Source of the DNA: an uncultured Clostridia bacterium
Lineage (GTDB): Bacteria > Bacillota > Clostridia > Oscillospirales > Oscillospiraceae
Assembly (NCBI GenBank): GCA_946186375.1
Contig: CAMHMZ010000018.1
Span: forward strand, 1 to 45,493
DNA: 45,493 bases
Direction: 5' to 3'
The translations under genes were made by a program, and so were the position numbers. The notes below the pieces were generated by a model. That model was not told the DNA's origin. It ran no database searches and saw only the letters and a program-made list of their open reading frames with translations. Positions 41,201 to 45,493 of the stretch are shown here, in pieces. The stretch's first letter is position 1. Each line of letters starts with the position of its first letter.

Positions 41201-44200
41201 GCCCTTTGTCGCCGTCGTCTTCTCGATGGTATTCCCGTCGTGGATATACTTCACGTCGATCTGCCAGATCACCTTCAGCTTGTAGTCCTTGATGGTCTCG
41301 CCCTGCGCAGGGAGAAGGAGGTCGCCGCTGCCGGCGGAGAAGCTGTAGACCCGGGGTGTCTCGGTGTCCTGCAGGCCGACCACAACGGCGTCGCCGTTGA
41401 CCGGGTCGCTGCTGTCGATGCCGCGGATCCTGAAGCGCTGCTGGCCCGGTCCCGCCGTGACGCTCAGACCTCTCACGCGGTCCGCCCAGCCGGACGAGGT
41501 GCCGCCGTCCAGATCGAGCTCGATCGTGTAGACGTGTCTCTGCCACACGGCGAAGAGCTTGACCTGCTTCGAGGGGCTGTGCGGCGCGGTGTCGGTGTCG
41601 ATCTGCTCGCCCGGCTGATATTCGGGCGTCCTGGCCCCCTCTTCTCTGGCCCAGCCGAGAAAGTCGTAGCCCTGGCGCTGGAAGCCATCGCCGCCGGGCA
41701 GGCTCACGGGATCGCCGCCGAAGGTGAAGGTGAGGTCGGCCGGCGCGGTGCCCGTCGCGCTCGGGTTGCGGGCGTTGAGATCAAATGTATAAGTAAGGGT
41801 ATCGCCCACGTGGTTCTTGCGGATCACGAGCTCCATGCCGCCGCGGTTCTGCTCGGAGACGTAGGTATCGGCATAGTACTCGGTCTGATCCGCCCAGCCG
41901 TTCCAGCGGATGCTGCCGTTGTTCTGCTCGGTGAAGCTGGTCGAGAGCGTGAACACGTACTCGTTCTCTGCGCGCTTGGACCTGTTCCAGGCAAAGTGGT
42001 AGTGCTCGCCCGTCAGGGTGTAGCTCTGATCCAGAGAGCCGTAACCGCCGGTCGTGGGGGCGTAGGCGGCTTTGTTGTCGACGGAGATCTTGAGGATCAG
42101 ATCCCGGCCGTCCTCGGAGATCTCGGCTTTGACGCTGTAGCTGCCGTCCTTGATGTTCTGCGCGGTGCCGACCAGATAGCCGTTGATGCCGAGGTCGGTG
42201 ATGTGCAGCTTGCAGAGGTTGCGGTCGTTGTTGCCGACGGTCACGTTGACCTCGACGTCCTCGGACTGCGCCTCGAAGGCCTTGTTTTCAAAGGCCGCGG
42301 AGGTATAGCGCAGGGTGACCGTCACGCCGGTCAGCCTGCCGGCGTTGCTGACGACGGGCACGGCCTTGACCGCGGTCACGCTCGCGCGTGCGGCCTGCTC
42401 GGTCTCCTCTTCGGTGCAGCCGCTGCGCTGGCAATGGCGGGTGGCCGTCACCGTCCTATGATTGCCATCCCAGCTGTAGCTCGGCTCGCCCCAGTCGTGG
42501 TCGAGCGGGTCGATGTCGGCGACCGTATCGACCTGAACCTTGAAGGCCTCGTTTTCAAAGGCCTCGGAGGTATAGGTGGTCTCGCCCTTGGCTTCACAGG
42601 TGGGGGCTTTCGTCTGCTCGCCCGTGGCGTCGACCGTCTCGGTCTGCTTGTGGGAGCTGTCGTTGCCGCAGACGCGCGTGGCCGTTACGCTGCTGTGATC
42701 CGCCGCCCAGACGTATTCCGGCTCGCCCCAGGCGTGGCCTTTGGCGGGGAGCACCCAGTCGTTCTCGTTGATCTCGGTCTGGCCGTTTTCATCGGAGAAG
42801 AACGCGCCGCAGACAGAGCAGGTCCAGTAGTCGTTCTGCCCGGCCTTGGTGCAGGTCGCGGCAAAGCCCTCGGTCTTGCTCAGCTCATGGCTGGCGGGGA
42901 TGACCCAGTCGGCCTCGGCGATCTCGGTAGTGCCTTCGGCGTCCTCATAGTGCTTGCCGCAGACGGAGCAGGTGTAGCCCTCGACGTGGCCGTCGGTGGT
43001 GCAGGTCTTGTCGAGCGCGTCCTCGTGGCTCATCGTGTGCCCCAGCGCGGGGATATCCGCCATCTCGGTGCTGGTATCCTCCAGACCGGGGACGGTGAAG
43101 CTCGCGCTGTAAGTATGCTTGCCCTGCTCTGTGCAGGTGGCCGCCAGCGTGACCTCCGCGGAGGCGGTAACGGTCTCGCTGGCCTCATAGCCGCAGACCG
43201 TGCAGCTGTTCGTGGCGGTGCAGCTGGCGGCGCCGGGCTCGGTCGAGCTCCATTCGTACTGGGTCTCGCCCCAGCTGTGCCCGGCCTCGTCGTTCTTCTC
43301 GCCGCAGCTGTTGCCGCAGTCGTGCCAGTGCTTCTCGGCGTCCTTGGACCAGTCGCTCGACCAGGCGTGGCCGGTCGCGGGGATCACCCAGTCGGCCTCG
43401 GCGATCTCGGCCTCGCCCGCCGCGTCCGCAAAGTGCTTTTCACAGACGGAGCAGGTGTAGCCCGCGATGTGTCCGGCCTCGGTGCAGGTCGCTTCGACCT
43501 TCTCCTCGTGACTCATCGTGTGTCCCAGGGCGGGGATATCCGCCATCTCGGTGCTGGTATCGTCCAGACCGGGGACGGTGAAGCTCGCGCTGTAGGTATG
43601 CTTGCCCCGCTCGGTGCAGGTGGGCTCCAGCGTGACCGCCGCAGAGGCGTCAACGGTCTCTCTGGCCTCATAGCCGCAGACCGTGCAGCTGTTCGTGGCA
43701 GTGCAGCTGGCGGTGCCGGGCTCGGTCGAGCTCCAGCTGTACTGGGTCTCGTCCCAGCTGTGCTCAGCCTCGTCGCTCTTCTCGCCGCAGCTGTTGCCGC
43801 AGTCGTGCCAGTGCTTCTCGGCGCTCTTGGACCAGTCGCTCGACCAGGCGTGGCCGATGGAGGGGATGTCCTGAACGTCCTTGGTGTCGGAGCCGAGGCC
43901 CTCCGTCGTGAAGGTCGCGGTGTAGCGGGTCGTGCCGTCGGTCTCGCAGGCGGCCGGCGTCAGCACCTCGCCGACGGCCGTCACGGTCTGGGTGCGGGTG
44001 TGCGCCCCGGCTGTGTCGTTGCCGCACTTCTGCGTGGCGGTGCACTTCCAGGCGCTGCCATCCTGGGCCCAGACGTATTCGACCTCGCCCCAGTCGTGGC
44101 CGAGGCCGGGAACGGTGATGTTCCTCGCGGTCGCCGTCACCGTGCGGTACTGAGTGCCGTCGCGGTACGTCGCCTTGAAGGTGGCGGTCGCCGTGCCGTT

Positions 44201-44707
44201 GGCCTGATCTTCGCAGGCGCGCTCGGGGCTGAAGACGACGTCTTGCGTCGTCTCGGTCACGCTTTTATGGCAGTCGAGGCACTGACCGCTGGCCGTGCAG
44301 CTCAGATAATCTGTCGCCCAGGTCGTGGTCGGCTGCCTGTTGAAGCGATGGATGCCGGTCGCGGGGATGGCGACCTGCTTGTTCACGCTGCGCTGCCGAC
44401 CGTCGGGCGCCTGCTGGGGGGTGACCTGGGCCGTATAGACCGTCGCGCCCGCCGTTGTGCAGCGCGGTTCCGTCGAGGCGTTCTCGTTGACCGTCGCCGT
44501 GACGGTCACGTCCCGCGTTTGGCCGTTCTTGCTGTTGGTATAGTGCAGCGTGGCGCTCGTATAGCCTTCGCTGTCGCTGCCGACCCAGGTCACGCTGTCG
44601 TAGCTCCAGTCGCGGGGCGCCGCGTATGCTCCCGGCGTCAGGCTCACGAGCATGCAGAAGCACAGCAGCAGAGCCAGCACACGGTGGAAACGGAACTCAA
44701 TCTTCAT
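38264..44707 (-). CDS. Giant repetitive surface protein (2147 residues)
   Basis: The product begins with a signal peptide (about residues 1-29, ending PGAYA), then is built of many repeats of about 40-50 residues with the pattern ALGHxWGEW, C(T)E.G, and YCTVCGEEL or YWTCSRCGKFF, each with paired cysteines that might bind metal or form disulfides. In the middle is an InlB/Flg_new-type segment (GYDFLGWAREEG). The C-terminus has three membrane spans, and no LPxTG motif is visible. Such proteins are known from gut Clostridia but their role is unknown. AAGGAGG lies 9 bp before ATG 44707. It has its own AT-rich promoter and double terminator although it stands between phage portal and protease genes. 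Confidence 0.88.
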   Translation of the reverse strand: MKIEFRFHRVLALLLCFCMLVSLTPGAYAAPRDWSYDSVTWVGSDSEGYTSATLHYTNSKNGQTRDVTVTATVNENASTEPRCTTAGATVYTAQVTPQQAPDGRQRSVNKQVAIPATGIHRFNRQPTTTWATDYLSCTASGQCLDCHKSVTETTQDVVFSPERACEDQANGTATATFKATYRDGTQYRTVTATARNITVPGLGHDWGEVEYVWAQDGSAWKCTATQKCGNDTAGAHTRTQTVTAVGEVLTPAACETDGTTRYTATFTTEGLGSDTKDVQDIPSIGHAWSSDWSKSAEKHWHDCGNSCGEKSDEAEHSWDETQYSWSSTEPGTASCTATNSCTVCGYEARETVDASAAVTLEPTCTERGKHTYSASFTVPGLDDTSTEMADIPALGHTMSHEEKVEATCTEAGHIAGYTCSVCEKHFADAAGEAEIAEADWVIPATGHAWSSDWSKDAEKHWHDCGNSCGEKNDEAGHSWGETQYEWSSTEPGAASCTATNSCTVCGYEASETVTASAEVTLAATCTEQGKHTYSASFTVPGLEDTSTEMADIPALGHTMSHEDALDKTCTTDGHVEGYTCSVCGKHYEDAEGTTEIAEADWVIPASHELSKTEGFAATCTKAGQNDYWTCSVCGAFFSDENGQTEINENDWVLPAKGHAWGEPEYVWAADHSSVTATRVCGNDSSHKQTETVDATGEQTKAPTCEAKGETTYTSEAFENEAFKVQVDTVADIDPLDHDWGEPSYSWDGNHRTVTATRHCQRSGCTEEETEQAARASVTAVKAVPVVSNAGRLTGVTVTLRYTSAAFENKAFEAQSEDVEVNVTVGNNDRNLCKLHITDLGINGYLVGTAQNIKDGSYSVKAEISEDGRDLILKISVDNKAAYAPTTGGYGSLDQSYTLTGEHYHFAWNRSKRAENEYVFTLSTSFTEQNNGSIRWNGWADQTEYYADTYVSEQNRGGMELVIRKNHVGDTLTYTFDLNARNPSATGTAPADLTFTFGGDPVSLPGGDGFQRQGYDFLGWAREEGARTPEYQPGEQIDTDTAPHSPSKQVKLFAVWQRHVYTIELDLDGGTSSGWADRVRGLSVTAGPGQQRFRIRGIDSSDPVNGDAVVVGLQDTETPRVYSFSAGSGDLLLPAQGETIKDYKLKVIWQIDVKYIHDGNTIEKTTATKGSEIKVIAAPSVEGQHFCGWVLDDEDATVYQPGGKLTAGVKNLNFTAHFETLTFEARQEPTCTEDGHFEGYTCPSCGKHFFDPEGTTEINEYDWVIPALGHAWGAPDYAWAADHSSVTATRTCVRGCVETETAALASSEETKAPTCTEKGETTYTSEAFENMAFEAQVDTIPDIDPLDHDWEITYTWAEDNSSVTALKACKRDHEHDITETVDTTSVTEPATCTEPGQITWTAEFENEAFEKQTNIKEILALGHDLVKTEAVEETCTEDGNSEYWTCSRCGKFFSDEAGETEIEEDSWVISALGHELVKTEAVKETCTEAGNSEYWTCSRCGKFFSDEAGENEIEKDSWVIPALGHKAKEEPTRENETLPTCEAAGGYDEVLFCERCGEEMSRVERKIPTLGHDWSEWTVTTDPTCTEKGEETRICARDEEHVETREVEALGHDWGEWTVTTEPTCTEKGEEKRVCARDEEHVETREVEALGHTEGEPVRESEKAATCTEAGSYDEVVYCTVCEEELSREAKAVEALGHDWGEWAVTTEPSCTEKGEETRVCARDDKHVETREVKVLGHTEGEPVRENEKAATCTEAGSYDEVVYCTVCGEELSREAKTIEALGHTEGEPVRENEKAASCTEAGSYDEVVYCTVCGEELSREAKTIEALGHEWGEWELEAEPTCEETGEEVRFCEHDESHWETREVPALGHDWGEWTVTTEPSCTEKGEETRVCARDEEHVETRELEALGHDYQLSGWTWTGFGAAAATFTCSHDEEHTVTVNATLATTRIAAGCETQGRNTYTATAIFEGKTYTDTRTELIPALGHEWGPWTVTKEATEDEEGEETRSCLRDPSHVETRAIARLEPAEEETREIEPEPSVEPVEVPEEPVPQAAPELTPSKPLTVSNLILGLIALLLGLGMAVTAFTKKKRSKLLGLIPAAAAVAIFALTQSLGGPIQAFDKWSVLMGVCAAANGALAYLTRAVKSKA

Positions 44708-44737
44708 CCGGGAATTCCTCCTTTTCTCGTCGCCTTT

Positions 44738-44763
44738 GCGTCATGGACTCTCACCGATGACGC
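44738..44763 (-). promoter_or_regulatory. Leader hairpin of the surface protein gene
   Basis: GCGTCAT and ATGACGC form a 7-bp stem with a 12-bp loop, 31 bp before the start codon. It may be a regulatory or stability element; no riboswitch class fits. Confidence 0.4.
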
Positions 44764-44813
44764 ATAAAAGACAATAAATGGCAATTAAATCTTACCAAAC
44801 TCATACATATAAT

Positions 44814-44841
44814 ATTATACAACAATAGAGGAAGATTGCAA
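44814..44841 (-). promoter_or_regulatory. Promoter of the surface protein gene
   Basis: On the minus strand TTGCAA (44836-44841) and a perfect TATAAT (44814-44819) are 16 bp apart in an AT-rich stretch unlike the rest of the window. The untranslated leader would be about 100 bp. Confidence 0.7.
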
Positions 44842-44899
44842 GTCTTTGTTTATATATTATGATGAAATAAATTAAACCCGATCGCATAAACGCAGGAAT

Positions 44900-44916
44900 G
44901 GGAGGCCCGGCCTCCC
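44900..44916. repeat. Small perfect hairpin, GGGAGGC/GCCTCCC
   Basis: A 7-bp stem around CCG between the surface gene promoter and the 144-bp palindrome. No T-run follows, so it is not a terminator. Confidence 0.5.
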
Positions 44917-44930
44917 GCCGGAGCGAGAAA

Positions 44931-45074
44931 AAGCGGCTGTCTCAAAACACCGTGTCATTCTGAGCGAAGCGAAGGATCTTTCTCTGACAGGTGTCGAGCC
45001 CGATGAAAAGAAAGATCCCTCGTCACGCTGCTCCTCAGGAGGACAAAACGGTCAAGGTTTTGAGACAGCCGCTT
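44931..45074. repeat. 144-bp palindromic element after portal gene
   Basis: The ends are perfect 18-bp inverted repeats, AAGCGGCTGTCTCAAAAC and its complement. Inner arms share CCGT, CTGAG, AGCG and GGATCTTTCT, so the whole element folds back. It includes GTCATTCTGAGCGAAGCGAA, a string of a kind widely dispersed in bacteria. On the minus strand the stem ends in a TTTTTC run, so it can also end the portal transcript 10 bp after its stop codon. Confidence 0.85.
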
Positions 45075-45083
45075 GGGCTGTGT

Positions 45084-45493
45084 TTATCTGGGCGCCGAGA
45101 CCTCGGCGGCCTGCTGCCTGGCGCGGGCGGTCACGGCGCTCTCCCGCATCGAAAGAGCGCCGGGGGCCCGGAGCTCCCGCACGGGAGGAGACGCCCCGTC
45201 CGCCGTCTGGGGCTGCGCGCCGAACTGCCGCTCAAGCTGCTCGGAGAGGCTCGTGCCCTGCGTCGCGTCGAGCACACCGGCCATCTGCAGCGCCATCCGT
45301 CGCAAATCCTGCACGGTCTGCGTCAGCGTCTGCCCGCGCCGCACGATCCGAACGAGCTCGTCCCGGCGGTCAAAGTCCATCATCTCAAGACAGGCGAGCG
45401 CCTGATCGGCGTTCTGCGGCGCGAAAAAGCCCGCGCCGTAGAGCTGCAGAGCCAGCTCATTTTGCGCCATGCGCGTGTAAGGACTCTGCTTCT
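45084..45493 (-). CDS. Phage portal protein, C-terminal part (cut by window edge)
   Basis: The frame is open through the window end (upstream residues KQSPYTR before MAQNELALQLYGAGFF), so the methionine at 45470 is internal. QNELALQLYGAGFF then QNADQALACLEMMDF is the typical late segment of clostridial phage portal proteins, the ring through which DNA enters the head. About 136 residues are visible; the rest, and the terminase expected before it, lie outside the window. Confidence 0.75.
   Translation of the reverse strand, partial: KQSPYTRMAQNELALQLYGAGFFAPQNADQALACLEMMDFDRRDELVRIVRRGQTLTQTVQDLRRMALQMAGVLDATQGTSLSEQLERQFGAQPQTADGASPPVRELRAPGALSMRESAVTARARQQAAEVSAPR

Noticed and set aside
38264..44707. 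CxxC repeats as multihaem cytochrome or zinc ribbons of known type
   Set aside because: There is no CxxCH haem motif in the repeats and the surrounding GHxWG pattern does not fit a named zinc ribbon; function left open.
41240..44767. Very long plus-strand open frame opposite the giant surface protein
   Set aside because: It is the antisense shadow of a repetitive high-GC gene; the minus frame has a signal peptide, ribosome binding site, repeats and membrane anchor, while the plus frame shows only low-complexity Ala/Gly/Asp/Val sequence.
44708..44770. Leader of the surface protein gene as a cyclic-di-GMP (GEMM) riboswitch
   Set aside because: GACGCAAAGG near the hairpin recalls part of the GEMM consensus, but the first stem-loop and the remaining conserved strings are absent.

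Overview
The window is high-GC, tightly packed bacterial DNA. The Rnf gene order (C-D-G-E-A-B), the strong AGGAGG ribosome binding sites, the clostridial-style phage genes and a giant GHxWG/CxxC surface protein together suggest an anaerobic gut Clostridia, probably Oscillospiraceae-like. That placement is inference; no rRNA or marker gene is present to confirm it.

Region 1 (1-8.5 kb, plus strand). After a short repeat-rich leader comes a complete rnfCDGEAB operon for the membrane ferredoxin:NAD+ oxidoreductase, closed by a strong terminator. Next is a copper module: a CsoR repressor whose operator lies inside its own promoter, and a CopA copper ATPase that carries a CopZ-like chaperone domain at its C-terminus with its own internal ribosome binding site.

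Region 2 (8.5-18 kb). A four-gene plus-strand operon holds a phosphodiester glycosidase-like protein, an unknown membrane-anchored protein, a family 2 glycosyltransferase and a GtrA protein; it looks like cell-surface glycan work. A minus-strand SLOG protein and two fold-back repeats follow. Then come an FMN riboswitch with the riboflavin transporter RibU, a cytidylate-kinase-like protein, RecG, and the flavin transferase ApbE. RibU, ApbE and Rnf form a flavin theme: uptake of the precursor, covalent attachment of FMN, and the acceptor complex.

Region 3 (18-25 kb, minus strand). A lic-like surface-decoration locus contains a winged-helix/cytidylyltransferase fusion (LicC-like), an APC permease, an ATP-grasp ligase and, in a separate unit, LicD with a PPC/DUF296 protein. 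No choline kinase is seen. A PhzF-like protein and an acetyltransferase lie upstream. A tRNA-Arg(CCG) and an iron-dependent alcohol dehydrogenase follow on the plus strand.

Region 4 (27-45.5 kb, minus strand). This is a prophage structural module read from right to left: portal (C-terminal part, cut by the window edge), a 2147-residue surface protein, a Prp-type cysteine protease, scaffold, N4-gp56 capsid, small head protein, connector-like protein, a beta-rich virion protein, and tail-fibre and repeat proteins. Scaffold and capsid both carry a QLFA motif near the N-terminus that matches the known Prp cleavage site, so the module appears to encode its own maturation protease and both of its targets. 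No tape measure or tail tube lies between the connector and the fibre, which fits a short-tailed virion or a reduced prophage. Several host-type dispersed repeats sit inside the module, suggesting long residence.

A family of about 160-bp palindromic elements with conserved ends and a conserved centre occurs at four places (12.6, 17.9, 24.9 and 26.9 kb), with a fragment at 38.1 kb.
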